64,000 nt of DNA from Yponomeuta sedellus (Eukaryota; Arthropoda; Insecta; Lepidoptera; Yponomeutidae), in assembly GCA_934045075.1 (NCBI GenBank), contig OW203737.1, positions 1,570,001 to 1,634,000 of the forward strand, read 5' to 3'. This document shows, piece by piece, positions 9,904 through 18,917 of the stretch. How positions within the stretch are numbered: the stretch's first letter is position 1; every line of letters starts with the position of its first letter. The notes below the pieces were generated by a model. The model made no database searches, had not been told where the DNA came from, and saw only the letters and a list, made by a program, of their open reading frames with translations. The translations under genes and the position numbers were made by a program.

Positions 9904-9957
9904 ATTATAACATAGTAAAGTAAAATTTAAAAAGATTTTTTTGTCACCAACAATATA

Positions 9958-10146
9958 TAGTCTGTTAGCCTTTAGAATATACCTCGGCTAATATAGGATG
10001 GAATCGGATATATTAATGTAATAGTAATATCGGAACTAATTGACACTTAATTTTGAAAAACAGAGCAGGAAGTAGTTTTACAATCGTGTGCTTTCGGCGA
10101 AACCCGGAGCCTAATCTAGAGCCCGAGGTATATTCAACAGACAATA
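9958..10146. mobile_element. MITE-P1, palindromic element
   Basis: TAGTCTGTTAGCCTTTAGAA and TATACCTCGGCT at the left are mirrored by GAGCCCGAGGTATATTCAAC then AGACAAT at the right. The related copy 34227-34612 has better terminal inverted repeats. Confidence 0.6.
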
Positions 10147-10603
10147 CATTAGTTGAAAGATAAGTTTAACATACATTTTTACAAATTAATCTCAGCCAGG
10201 TAACAATAATTGATAGTGTCATTGGCACTTCTTATAAAAAAGAAATACTTTGCTTTTTACAAATATAGTCGACAGTCAAAATTATAATCCTTTACATATC
10301 GTACTTGCCTTAGCACCGTTCTCGATGATAGTGGCATAAAACTGAAAACTGAAAGTATTACGGTGGATGGGCTATCGATTGTACATTTTCCACTTAGCCT
10401 CACAGTTAGGCTATGTAGCAAGCGCTGAATACCTCAAACGAAGGTAATTTTTTGATTTTTTTACTTGCCAGAATTGCTTCTACAAATTCACATGGTTATG
10501 TACTTTCGTGACTTACTAAATTAAATCCCTAACGCTGATTGGCAAATCCTTTTATCACGATGGCGTGCCATCGACACGCTAAGAAGACTTCACAAAATCT
10601 TTA
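10147..10603. other. Unassigned stretch
   Basis: No frame or family recognised. Confidence 0.35.
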
Positions 10604-10682
10604 ATCGATATCAACCCTTGTATGTCCCCACAGCAGGGAAGTTAGGCCATACTCCACCACGGGGGTTGAGTCGGGTTGGTGG

Positions 10683-12518
10683 AGGATTGCAAGCCTTAGC
10701 GGTCTCACGGGGCGGGGTGGTGTTGGCGGTTTCGCTTGATATAGCGAACGCTTTCAACACCTTGCCCTGGGAGACCGTGAAGGAGGCACTAAGATACCAC
10801 GGCGTGCCCCGGCACTTGAGGAGGGTGAAGGCGGACTACTTCATCGACCGGACCATCACGTATCCGGCCCGAGACGAGTGGTCCGCCTTCGCGATGTCGT
10901 GCGGTGTTCCGCAGGGGTCGGTCCTCGGACCGCTCCTGTGGAACATCGGCTACGACTGGGTGCTGCGCGGAGCCAACTTGCGGGGGGTCGGCGTAACATG
11001 TTACGCCGACGATACCCTCGTGACGGCCCAGGGCAGCACCCACAGGGAGGCGGCTCTCCTCGGCACGGCGGGCGTGGCCCACGCCGTGCGGAGGATTCGC
11101 AGCCTCGGTCTGGAGGTGGCGCTCGACAAGTCCGAGGCCGTGGTCTTCCACGGCCCTCGGAATGCGCCGCCTCCAGGAATGAGCATTGTGGTGGGTGGAA
11201 CCTCCATCGCCGTCGCACCGCACATGCGCTATTTGGGCATCGTGCTCGACGGCCGATGGAGGTTCACGGAGCACTTCCGGCGCTTGGCCACCAGGCTGGT
11301 GGCCTCGGCCGGAGCGCTCTCGGGGCTGCTCCCCAATATCGGGGGGCCTGGAGGGAGCTGTCGCCGCCTGTATGATGGTGTGGTGCGCTCTATGGCGCTC
11401 TACGGAGCGCCAATATGGGTGGACGCCCTAGGGTCGGCGAACCGGACCCTGCTGCGGCGTCCGCAGCGGGTCATGGCGACCCGGCTGGCCCGAGCGTACC
11501 GCACCACCTCGTACGAGGCGGCGACGGTGCTGGCCGGTAGCCCTCCGTGGGACCTCGAAGCCGAGGTACTTGCGGAGGTCTACTGGCGCGGCGCGGAGGT
11601 TCGCGCCAACGGCGGGATGCCTCTTCCGGAGCAGATCGTGCGGTGGAGAGAGGGAGCCCGCGACGGTCTGTTCCGGGAGTGGGAGGAGAGGTTGGCGCGA
11701 CCTACCGCCGGCCTCGAGGTGGTGGCCGCCGTTCGGCCCGTCCTTCGGGACTGGGCCGACCGCAGGCACGGCACCCTGACCTACCGTCTGGCGCAGGTCC
11801 TCACCGGGCATGGATGCTTTGGTGTGTACCTGTGCCGGATAGCGGGTCGGGAGCCGTCGACGGCGGGCCACCACTGCGACGCGGCGGAGGACACGGCGCA
11901 GCACACGCGCGCCGTGTGCCCCGCATGGGCGGAGCCGCGTGCCGAGCTGGCCGCGGCTATTGGGGCGGACCTCTCGCTGCCGGCGATCGTCAGTGCGATG
12001 GTCGGCAGCGAGGAGGCCTGGGGGGCGGTCCTCGCGTTCTGCGAGGCCGTCATGGCGAGGAAGGAGGCGGCGGAGAGGGCGCGAGAGGATGATTCCCTTG
12101 CGCTCCCTCTCCGCCGTCGGAGAACCGGGCGCAGACGGCGGGCGTATGCCGACCGTCTGCCGCCATAACGGGGGCCTTCGGGCGGTGAGTCGGGGGGCCC
12201 ACCGCTCGATTAAGAGGTCCCGTGCTGGAAGGCGCTCTGCGTGTTCCGGAGTGCCTTCAGCGGAGTAGGGGGGACAAAGGCATCCCCCCGGAGGAGTGCC
12301 CGCAAGGGCACCCGCAGACGGGGTCGCGGAAGTGTGCAAAAGCGTCCCCGCGGCCCCGTCCTTTGCGGTGCGGAGGAACACCCCAGGAGTTTTAGTCGGT
12401 ATACCGCCCTTTTCAGGGCGGGGAGTCCGACATAACCACTGTGCTCCCCCGAGCCGGTGGTAACCGTAATTGAGGTTTCTCCTGGGTGAAAAAAAAAAAA
12501 AAAGGATTGCAAGCCTTA
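10683..12518 (+). mobile_element. R1-clade LINE, 5'-truncated, with poly-A tail and target duplication
   Basis: The insert runs 10699-12502. It is strongly GC-rich against an AT-rich surrounding. It holds one long reverse-transcriptase frame, a 3' UTR of about 320 bp (CCCCAGGAGTTTTAGTCGG, CGCCCTTTTCAGGGCGGGGA, a hairpin) and about 15 A residues. The flanking duplication AGGATTGCAAGCCTTA is perfect over 15-16 bp. Perfect duplication plus an intact frame indicate a young insertion. Target is a SINE, not 28S rDNA, the site of canonical R1. Confidence 0.93.
10699..12168 (+). CDS. R1-clade reverse transcriptase, C-terminal two-thirds, intact frame
   Basis: The open frame starts at an ATG at 10618 inside SINE sequence; LINE codons begin at about residue 28. 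Counting from that ATG, motif A is SLDIANAFNTLPW (Asp 41), motif B is CGVPQGSVLGPLLWN (about 95-109), motif C is CYADDTLV (128-135, both catalytic Asp present), and a conserved RYLGIVLDGRW lies near 205. The C-terminus carries a CCHC-like finger (GCFGVYLCR ... HHC ... DTAQHTRAVCPAW, about 398-437), a hallmark of the R1 clade. The protein ends in an Arg-rich tail. The N-terminal endonuclease, RT fingers and ORF1 are lost by 5' truncation. No stop or frameshift occurs in about 489 LINE codons. The first 27 residues are chance translation of SINE-F and should not be taken as protein. Confidence 0.93.
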   Translation, partial: AVSRGGVVLAVSLDIANAFNTLPWETVKEALRYHGVPRHLRRVKADYFIDRTITYPARDEWSAFAMSCGVPQGSVLGPLLWNIGYDWVLRGANLRGVGVTCYADDTLVTAQGSTHREAALLGTAGVAHAVRRIRSLGLEVALDKSEAVVFHGPRNAPPPGMSIVVGGTSIAVAPHMRYLGIVLDGRWRFTEHFRRLATRLVASAGALSGLLPNIGGPGGSCRRLYDGVVRSMALYGAPIWVDALGSANRTLLRRPQRVMATRLARAYRTTSYEAATVLAGSPPWDLEAEVLAEVYWRGAEVRANGGMPLPEQIVRWREGARDGLFREWEERLARPTAGLEVVAAVRPVLRDWADRRHGTLTYRLAQVLTGHGCFGVYLCRIAGREPSTAGHHCDAAEDTAQHTRAVCPAWAEPRAELAAAIGADLSLPAIVSAMVGSEEAWGAVLAFCEAVMARKEAAERAREDDSLALPLRRRRTGRRRRAYADRLPP

Positions 12519-12754
12519 CTGTCAGAAGTTATCAAGCCGCCCATAAGGCCTCTGACAAGGCTTAACAACTGCCATTACATGACAATCGGCACCAACGCCT
12601 TAACGTGCCTTGCAAAGCACGGAAGCGCTCGGAAAAAATGCCACTAGCGGTAGTTACGGGACGGTCACCCATGCTGCACCTGACCGCGCCTGTTGTTGCT
12701 TAACTCAAGTGATTGATTCCAAACACTCGGTTCGACTAGGCCACGAGCGTTTCG

Positions 12755-12905
12755 TTTTTGATGCGTGCGACAAAGTATTCAATGCGTGTCGGGATTCGAA
12801 CTCAGGCCTCCCGAGTAAGCCAGCGTTCTACCGACACGCTACCACAGCTTCGACTGTACAGGAAACAACGGTATCGCTTTACAACACTTCGACAGAGGGA
12901 AACTT
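12755..12905 (-). mobile_element. tRNA-derived SINE, head only
   Basis: Complementary tRNA-like signals: box B complement GGGATTCGAACTC at about 12789-12801 and box A complement TCTACCGACACGCTACCAC near 12827-12845. The rest of the body is not matched elsewhere in the window. Confidence 0.5.
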
Positions 12906-13030
12906 TTGCCCGCGGAATACTCTCGGGTGCAAGTCCGCCGTCTAAAGTCGAAACTTTGCCTCGTTATTCTGTTCCAAATAGGGAACTTGCGAAAAAAAAC
13001 TTCTGGAATAGACTGACGGTCTGAAACAGA

Positions 13031-13545
13031 TTCGATATCACCCCTTGTATGTCCCCACTATTGACTAGTCTTTCCTGTGGAATAGGCCGACTAAGCTGTC
13101 AGGATGGTATAGGTGCTGGGCAAGCCTACACCATCTATATTATAACCATGTCCCAGGCACTACAGCGTCGGAGTGGTCCCTTCACCCATCTAGTGTGAGT
13201 GAGGATACCTGCTGTATAACTGTACTGGACGCTGTATAAATCATCTCATTACGTAGATGCAAAAGGCCAACCATCATCATCATCATGTCCCCACTGCTGG
13301 GGCACGGGTCTTTTCCCGCATCGCAGGAAGGTTTAGGCCATATTCCAAAACGGGGGCGCAGTCAGGGTTGGCGGTTAATTGTAAAACAGTGGCAGGCCTA
13401 ACTGTCAGAAGTAAGCAACCCGCCATAAGGCCGCTGACGTGGCTTAACGACTGCTATTACATGACAACCTTCACCAACGGCTTATCGTACTTTGCAAAGC
13501 ACAGAAGCACTCGCGGTAGCGGTAGCGATAGTTACGGAACAGTCA
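13031..13545 (-). mobile_element. SINE-F3, split by SINE-C2
   Basis: Minus-strand SINE-F: 13031-13059 (tail and TGTCCCCACT) and 13285-13545 (GCTGGGGCACGGGTC on the plus strand through ACCAACGGCTTA to GTAGCGATAGTTACGG). Decayed, head incomplete. Bases 13060-13284 are a nested SINE-C. Confidence 0.8.
13049..13295 (+). mobile_element. SINE-C2, 5'-truncated, nested in SINE-F3
   Basis: Insert 13060-13284 carries the C-specific 3' half (GACTAGTCTTTCCTGTGG to ATTACGTAGATGCAAAAGGC) and an ACCATCATCATCATC tail. ATGTCCCCACT at 13049-13059 and 13285-13295 is its 11-bp target duplication. Confidence 0.85.
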
Positions 13546-13599
13546 AAATAACACAGAATAGAAATTATGAAAACCAAATCTTAAATTAGAGTGTTTCAG

Positions 13600-13873
13600 A
13601 AATTTTGCATTTGTCTTAGAGAACAACGTAGCAACACGTGTAAATAAATAACGTGTATCCATTTGTATATCTATACTATAGGTATCTATTATTTACTATT
13701 TTAAATTGCCAAAGTCGAGACTTTAGTTTATATAAAAGCAATATGATAAGCTATTGAGCTACTCTGATTGTAACTTTCGTGAAGTACACTTGTAAAGGGG
13801 AAACTCTGCCCGACTGCTTGTGGAATAAATATTTGAAGTACCACATCTGCTTCTTATTCTGACCTCCGTCACA
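13600..13873 (+). mobile_element. Possible solo LTR / LTR with start of internal region
   Basis: A TATA box (TATATAAAAGC at about 13729) is followed about 95 bp later by AATAAA (about 13824) and a CTCCGTCACA end at 13873. The next bases TTTGGTGGCTTCG resemble the boundary and primer-binding zone of gypsy/BEL elements. The 5' LTR edge and a second LTR were not found, so this stays tentative. Confidence 0.35.
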
Positions 13874-13967
13874 TTTGGTGGCTTCGATATGATTTATTGG
13901 TATGAAAATTTACAAGGCCTGCTTTTATGACCACCAGAATGTTCTACAGTACATATATCTTATTTAT

Positions 13968-14272
13968 AAACTATTTTAATCTGATCGTGGATCTTGTCCG
14001 CACCATCAAGCAGCGGAAAGTAGCGGTATTTATCAAAATAGTCTGCAGTAAATACCAATTACTGCAGACTATTTTGATGGGCAAGGTGGAAAGAAAGAGA
14101 AGGCCGGGCAGGAGAAGGATGTCATGGTTGTGCAACATCAAGGAGTGGACCGGTGTTAAAACCGCGGAGGAGCTGTTCAGAATTGGACTGAACAGAGACC
14201 GCTGTAAAGAGCTGACTGCCAACCTCCAGTAATGGAGAGGCACTATAAGAAGAAGAAGAAGAAACTATTTTA
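13968..14272 (+). pseudogene. LINE C-terminal fragment with GAA tail and target duplication
   Basis: The insert 13979-14261 encodes in one frame TILMGKVERKRRPGRRRMSW, LCNIKEWTG and AEELFRIGLNRDR, a typical basic C-terminus of endonuclease-reverse transcriptase LINEs, ending TANLQ-stop at about 14232. The tail is AAGAAGAAGAAGAAG. AAACTATTTTA at 13968-13978 and 14262-14272 is the 11-bp target duplication. Its 5' part contains an inverted repeat (separate entry). Confidence 0.8.
14032..14078. repeat. 19-bp perfect inverted repeat inside LINE coding sequence
   Basis: ATCAAAATAGTCTGCAGTA at 14032-14050 is the exact complement of 14060-14078, with a 9-bp spacer. The right arm fits the coding frame of the LINE; the left arm looks like its inverted duplicate. 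Confidence 0.9.
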
Positions 14273-14417
14273 GTTGACTAGAAAACAGACCGTCAGCAAA
14301 GAAACTTTTTGTATGACAACATATTCATATTCTCGCACTCTTTTGCTGTTTGTTATCAATATAATTTTCGATTTGACTATTTATGTACATGCACCACGTA
14401 CCGACTATATTCTTCAT

Positions 14418-14543
14418 GCAATCCACTCCATCCAAAGGTTGTCCGGAAGAGATCGCTCTCAGCGATAAGACTGCCAATTGTATAACATTACTTAGATTTA
14501 ACAATCATGGTTGTAATATTTTTCTGGTTGTGCAATAAAGTGT
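14418..14543 (+). mobile_element. LINE-G 3' end
   Basis: GAGATCGCTCTCAGCGATAA then GACTGCCAATTGTAT and TGTGCAATAAAGTG. This is the common LINE-G terminus, also at 32640-32775 (plus) and 50695, 57405, 49395, 32028 (minus). Its CTAT-type tail expanded into the next feature. Confidence 0.7.
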
Positions 14544-14683
<140 letters not shown>

Positions 14684-14710
14684 CCATGGGACGAAATATT
14701 TATTCACAAT

Positions 14711-14925
14711 TAGCTAACCTAGCGAACTTCGTACCACCTAACAGTCGATTCTTTTTTTATTTTTTATTTTTCTCTCCGTAAGAACCATCCTCGTACTTCA
14801 AGGAATATAAAAAAAAAGAATAAGAGAAATCGTTCACCTGCTCTCGAGATTTGCGCTTACCAACACATTCGGGGATTAATTTTTATATTATAGATCAATA
14901 AAAATAAAATCCTATAAGAAATACT
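14711..14925 (-). mobile_element. Short non-autonomous Helitron, minus strand
   Basis: AGCGAACTTCGTACCACCTA, CCGTAAGAACCATCCTCGTA, GCTCTCGAGATTTGCGCTTA and CCAACACATTC are the complement of the Helitron units at 35479-36032. The CTAGT terminus is altered here (AACCTAGCG). Confidence 0.75.
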
Positions 14926-15139
14926 ACCGGTGTCGTCAAAATCGAAGTTGTTAAAAAAATATTAATGATCTGTCTCGTAATCACCTAAATACCTAATATC
15001 GTAGTGTCTCGTAATACTTCGAGAGACAGACTGATACTTAAATTTATAATATGTTCAGTGGGGTTTTCAAATTTGAAATTGGAAATAGCGGTTGGGAATT
15101 GGTTAAGGTTTAATTTTCTTACTAATTTTTTACGTAGTC

Positions 15140-15290
15140 TTTTTGTTTGTGCCCCACTGCTGGGCAAAGGCCTCCCCCAATTCAGTCCAGAGGTTTCTGT
15201 CCTGGGCCACCTCAGACCACTCCGGCAGTTGGTTGCCTACATCATCGCTCCACCGTCTAGGCCGGTGGCTGGTATTTTCTACTGTAAATT
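15140..15290 (+). repeat. Dispersed repeat fragment, GCCCCACTGCTGGGCAAAGG type
   Basis: Shares CACTGCTGGGCAAAGGCCTC, CCAGTCCAGAGG-like and TCCTGGGCCACCTCAGACC blocks with 21430-21570. Type unknown; probably a LINE or SINE 3' region. Confidence 0.5.
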
Positions 15291-15319
15291 TGTTTTTCAG
15301 ATTTTGCATTTATTTAAGC

Positions 15320-15872
15320 AAAGCATACATAGAGGCTAAAAATGCCACCCATGCTGGGATTCGAACCCACGACCTCTGGCTATCCGTGCCAGCGCTCTTC
15401 CAATTGAGCTAATGGGCGACTCAACGGCATAAGTGAAATTTCGAACCTCTTTACACTATTCTCTGTATTACGTACAGGCAGCGACATCTGGCTTAAGTAA
15501 ATTGCTTCACTTACAGCCCCGACTACCTACTTTGCAGTTAGGTTTTTACATCGGAATGATATCATTGTACCCACATGATTATACTATTTTTATTTTTAAT
15601 GCACTAACCCGTGTTAAGGACAATTTTAAAAACCTATTTAGAGAGCTAAGTCGCTGCCTGTACGTAATACAGAGAATAGTGTAAAGAGGTTCGAAATTTC
15701 ACTGATGCCAGTGAGTCGCCCATTAGCTCAATTGGAAGAGCGCTGGCACGGATAGCCAGAGGTCGCGGGTTCGAATCCCGGCACGGGTGGAATTTTTAGC
15801 CTCTAAATAGGTTTTTAAAATTGTCCTTAGCACGGGTTAGTGCATTAAAAATAAAAATAGTATAAAGCATAC
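15320..15872 (+). mobile_element. SINE-S1c, large fold-back composite with target duplication
   Basis: AAAGCATAC flanks the block at 15320-15328 and 15864-15872. Inside, 15329-15640 is minus-strand S1, including the tRNA-like module (about 15345-15415), the 5' region, and a head-to-tail junction into a second minus unit at about 15580-15590 (CCCACATGATTATACTATTT). At about 15641 it flips to a plus-strand S1 (CTGCCTGTACGTAATACAG, tRNA-like 15718-15790) ending AAAAATAGTAT. One insertion thus carries a dimer junction and an inversion. Confidence 0.85.
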
Positions 15873-16130
15873 TTTATTGTACACGAAACATTTAACAGAA
15901 CATTAAATAAGAAATAACATTTATTTTTATTTATTTACTAACTGCTGTCCCCAATGTTATTTTACTATACTTATTAGCATACGACTTACTCGAAACTTAA
16001 AAAATATACACAAAATATCATAAAATTCGGCAAAGCCATTTGGGACGTGCTCGATAGCAATCACTGACACGAGATTATTATAATTATGATTAGTTTGACA
16101 TCAGATAGATTCATAGCTACAGTGTAACAG
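15873..16130. other. AT-rich stretch, probable LINE 3' relic at its start
   Basis: TTTATTGTACACG at 15874 recalls LINE-G-type termini on the minus strand. The remainder is unassigned. Confidence 0.35.
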
Positions 16131-16522
16131 TGGCCTTTTGCATCTACGTAATGAGATGATTTATACAGCGTCCAGTGGCATCTTCACTCACACTAGATCG
16201 GTGAAGGAACCACTCGGATGCTGAAGTGCCTGGGACATGGTTTCTATAGATGGTGTAGGATTGCCCAACACCTATACAATCATGACAGTTTAGTCGGCCT
16301 AGCCCACAGGAAAGACTAGTCAATACGTGCGGAGCCAACCAATCCGCGGGTTTCCTCACGATGTTTTCCTTCACAATTAGCGTGTGGTATTGCGACTACA
16401 AATTCGCATTTGTACGTAATTTTGAAATTAAGCAAAGTTATTGGTACATGCCCGCACTGAGGATCGAACCTGGGTCTCTCGCTTGCGAGTTCATTGTTCT
16501 ACCCACCAAGCTACCACCGCTG
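16131..16522 (-). mobile_element. SINE-C3, nearly full length
   Basis: Same block order as 9501-9903: on the plus strand TTTTGCATCTACGTAATGAG, CAGCGTCCAGTGGCATCTTC, GGAAAGACTAGTCAATACG, TTTCCTCACGATGTTTTCC, then the tRNA-like head complement GATCGAACCTGGG and CTACCACCGCT. Confidence 0.85.
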
Positions 16523-16569
16523 TTTAAGCAACCAAAATATTTTTTGTTTAGTAACGTGTGGTATATTTT

Positions 16570-16726
16570 AAAGACCTATTTAGAGGCTAAAAATTCCACC
16601 CATGCCAGGATTCGAACCCGCGACCTCTGGCTATCCGTGCCAGCGCTCTTTCCAACTGAGCTAATGGGCGACTCACCGGCATTAGTGAAATTTCGAACCT
16701 CTTTACACTATTTTCTGTATTACGTA
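16570..16726 (-). mobile_element. SINE-S1d
   Basis: Minus-strand S1 from ACCTATTTAGAGGC through box B complement GGATTCGAACCCGCG, box A complement ACTGAGCTAATGGG, to CTGTATTACGTA. Both the 3' tail and the far 5' region are missing. Confidence 0.85.
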
Positions 16727-16766
16727 AAAATATTATAATATTAAATATTATAATATTTTTTACGTT
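16721..16766. repeat. AT palindrome at the end of SINE-S1d
   Basis: ACGTAAAAATATTATAATAT and its near-complement meet around TTAA at 16741, starting within the last bases of the SINE. Confidence 0.75.
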
Positions 16767-17063
16767 TTAAAATTTTTTTTACGTTTACGTTTTTTATTTT
16801 TAATATTTTTACAGACTTCGAAGAATATGCTCAAAGTAGACTAGCGGTTAAAGCCAGCTCACGCGAAAGCAATTACCGGAAGCGAACGTGTAATAAAGAT
16901 TAGCCGAGGTATTTTTAGAGAAAAATATTGCTTCGTAAAAATACATAAGTTATTGTTTTCCGTGAGGTATAAAACGTGTGCCTTTACCTAAAACTGTTTT
17001 TAGCTAGAATCTAGATTCTTCCTATGAAATGGATTTAGAGGCGAAATTTATTGGTTATTTTAT
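16767..17063. other. Unassigned stretch
   Basis: About 300 bp without recognised frame or repeat. Confidence 0.35.
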
Positions 17064-17257
17064 TCTTCCTACTAATATTATAAACGCGAAAGTTTGTAAG
17101 TATGGATGGATGGATGTTTGTCACTCTTTTACGTATAAACTACTGAATTGATTTTAATGAAACTTTACAATAATATAGTTTACAGATCGGAATAACACAT
17201 GGGCTACAATTTATAAAGATATTGTGTGAATTGTATATCATCTATTCGATGTGAATG

Positions 17258-17437
17258 CAAGTGATGCAAATTACTTCAGCCAGATATCGCTGCCTGTAAA
17301 TATGGTAATACGAAGAATATTGTAAAGAGGTTTGAAAGTTTCACTAATGCCGGTACTTGCCCCTTAGCTCAGTTGGAAGAGCGCTGGCACGGTTAGCCAG
17401 AGATCGCGGGTTTAAGTCCCGGCATGGGTGCAATGAC
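17258..17437 (+). mobile_element. SINE-S1e nested in the Helitron
   Basis: AGTGATGCAAATTACTTCAG, CGCTGCCTGTA, GAGGTTTGAAAGTTTCAC, then the tRNA-like module (CCTTAGCTCAGTTGGAAGAG, CGGGTTTAAGTCCCGG). The 3' tail is replaced by other sequence. Confidence 0.8.
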
Positions 17438-17439
17438 GA

Positions 17440-17655
17440 TAAGTGTCAAGTTCTGGCGTGCGCTGCCAAAACCGCTAGAGTTATATTGTATATATATTTT
17501 TTAAAACGTTAAATATAATTTATAGGACCACACTGCAGTAGCCGTCTATAGGCCTATGATTAGGGCTCCGCAGTGCTTAGTTACCGTATATCTTATGTTG
17601 ACAATATTGTGTAATTATATTTTGTAATTTATGCAATAAAGAATATTCTTTCTAT
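17440..17655 (+). mobile_element. LINE 3' end with polyadenylation-like terminus
   Basis: Ends in TTATGCAATAAAGAATATTC and TTTCTATCTATA, a LINE-G-type terminus. The upstream part (ACGATAAGTGTCAAGTTCTG) is not matched elsewhere. Confidence 0.5.
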
Positions 17656-17911
17656 CTATAGTGCGACTGTAACATCGCAATATAGTCAGTCTGTTATATT
17701 TTTCAAATGCGACCCAATAAATTTTTATGTGATAATTTTAATATCATAATGTAAGCTCTTTTCTACGCTACGCTACGTATACCTACGCTACTCGAAATAC
17801 TAATCCAGCGCAGACGAAGTCGCGGGCACCAGCTGGTCCCCTATATTTTCTTTTGTGGTTTTCTTTCCACCTGTGTGAACATAATTTATAAAGCGAAGAG
17901 GTATTTCGTTT

Positions 17912-18603
17912 ATGACAAAGTGCAAGATAACGATTAGAGGCGAAAGAGTGGAACAAGTAAAAGAATTTGTCTATTTGGGGAGCCTGTTTACGAGGGATGG
18001 AAAGTGTGAAGGTGATATAGAAAGAAGAGTAAAAGCGGGAAATTGTGTAAACGGTGCCTTGCACTCCATTGTGTGCAGCCGAAACATCTCCAAAAGAGCT
18101 AGATTGGCTATTCATAGTGGCGTGCTGGTCCCAACACTTATGTATGGTAGCGAGACTTGGGTGTGGCAAAAGAAGCAAGAAAGTAGAATTAATGCAGTAG
18201 AAATGAGGTCCTTGAGAAGTATGTGTAGTGTTACTTTGAATGACAGGATACGCAATAGTCTGATCAGAGAACGTTGTGGACTGAAAGAGGATGTAGTGAC
18301 TAGAATTGAGAAAGGAATGTTGCGTTGGTTTTGGTTTGGACATGTGGAGAGGATGAAGGAAGAAAGATTGACGAAACAAATATATATTGCGAATGTGAGT
18401 GGAAGGGCTGGTAAGGGACGTCCCAGACGGACATACATCGACCAAATAAGAATGTATTAGCAAAGGGAAAGATAAAAAGTACCCGGAACCGGCGTGCGTG
18501 CATGCAACGACTTATGAACGTTGATGAAGCGAAGGTGATCTGTCAGGATCGTGGCAAGTGGCAGTCCCTGGTCTCTGCCTACCCATCTGGGATACAGGCG
18601 TGA
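17912..18603 (+). pseudogene. Endonuclease-reverse transcriptase LINE, C-terminal quarter
   Basis: 182 codons read FVYLGSLFTRDGKCEGDIER, LVPTLMYGSETWVWQKK, INAVEMRSLRSMC, RERCGLKEDVV, LRWFWFGHVERM and GRAGKGRPRR, the conserved post-RT region of RTE-type LINE proteins. A frameshift near 18450 moves the frame; it then continues (STRNRRACMQRLMNVDEAK, CQDRGKWQSLVSAYPSGIQA) to the TGA at 18601-18603, followed by a short ATGT tail. The RT core lies outside the truncated copy. C-terminal relatives at 32253-32417 (plus) and 51743-51905 (minus). Confidence 0.88.
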
Positions 18604-18649
18604 GGCATGTATGTATGTATGAGAAGAGGGTATAAATAAATGTTTTTAA

Positions 18650-18780
18650 AAAACTGTCAAGTGCGTGTGCCGCCCGTGCAGGGTTCCGTAGACAGAGTGA
18701 GTTTTATCGAGTCTATGCCGTCAAAAAGGTCTCTCAGGATAGTGGCGAGCGGCAAACTGTGATGTCCGGTTATAGGCGTG
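18650..18780 (+). mobile_element. MITE-I-like terminus plus LINE scrap
   Basis: GTCAAGTGCGTGTGCCGCCC then GTGCAGGGTTCCGTA is a decayed MITE-I left end (compare 20250). It is followed by GTCTCTCAGGATAGTGGCGA, which parallels the LINE C-terminal codons at 18538-18560. Confidence 0.45.
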
Positions 18781-18917
18781 AGTTTATTTAATATATTATA
18801 TATTCCAATTGAGTATATTGTGAATACCACAGAACTTAGTTTATATGAAATCTTAACAACCAAACTTTTATCATCAGGCGTGGCTGGGGTCACGTGTCAA
18901 CCTGCCTTATGTAATAT

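Larger units (their letters stand above)
10604..12753 (-). mobile_element. SINE-F2, 5S-derived, split by the R1-clade LINE
   Basis: Minus-strand SINE-F in two parts: 10604-10698 (3' tail and TGTCCCCAC block) and 12503-12753 (body and 5S-like head, reading GGTTAGGCGCGG-type sequence on the complement at about 12685-12700). The duplicated bases AGGATTGCAAGCCTTA at 10683-10698 and 12503-12518 are the target duplication of the LINE. Confidence 0.9.
17064..17837 (+). mobile_element. Non-autonomous Helitron with two nested retroposons
   Basis: The 5' end (CTACTAATATTATAAACGCG, then AAAGTTTGTAAGTATGG, TTACGTATAAACTACTGAAT, ACAGATCGGAATAACACATG) and the 3' end (AGACGAAGTCGCGGGCACC, then AGCTGGT) match the widespread short lepidopteran Helitrons. 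CTGG-T at 17833-17837 fits the CTRR-T rule. There is no Rep/helicase coding. SINE-S1e (17258-17437) and a LINE 3' end (17440-17655) interrupt it. Confidence 0.75.

Noticed and set aside
11428..12381. 317-residue frame on the minus strand, and the other long frames within 10789-12512
   Set aside because: They are shadow frames of the GC-rich R1-clade reverse transcriptase, whose sense frame carries all the motifs.
17783..18463. 226-residue frame on the minus strand
   Set aside because: Lies opposite the LINE codons at 17912-18460, which have recognisable family motifs on the plus strand.
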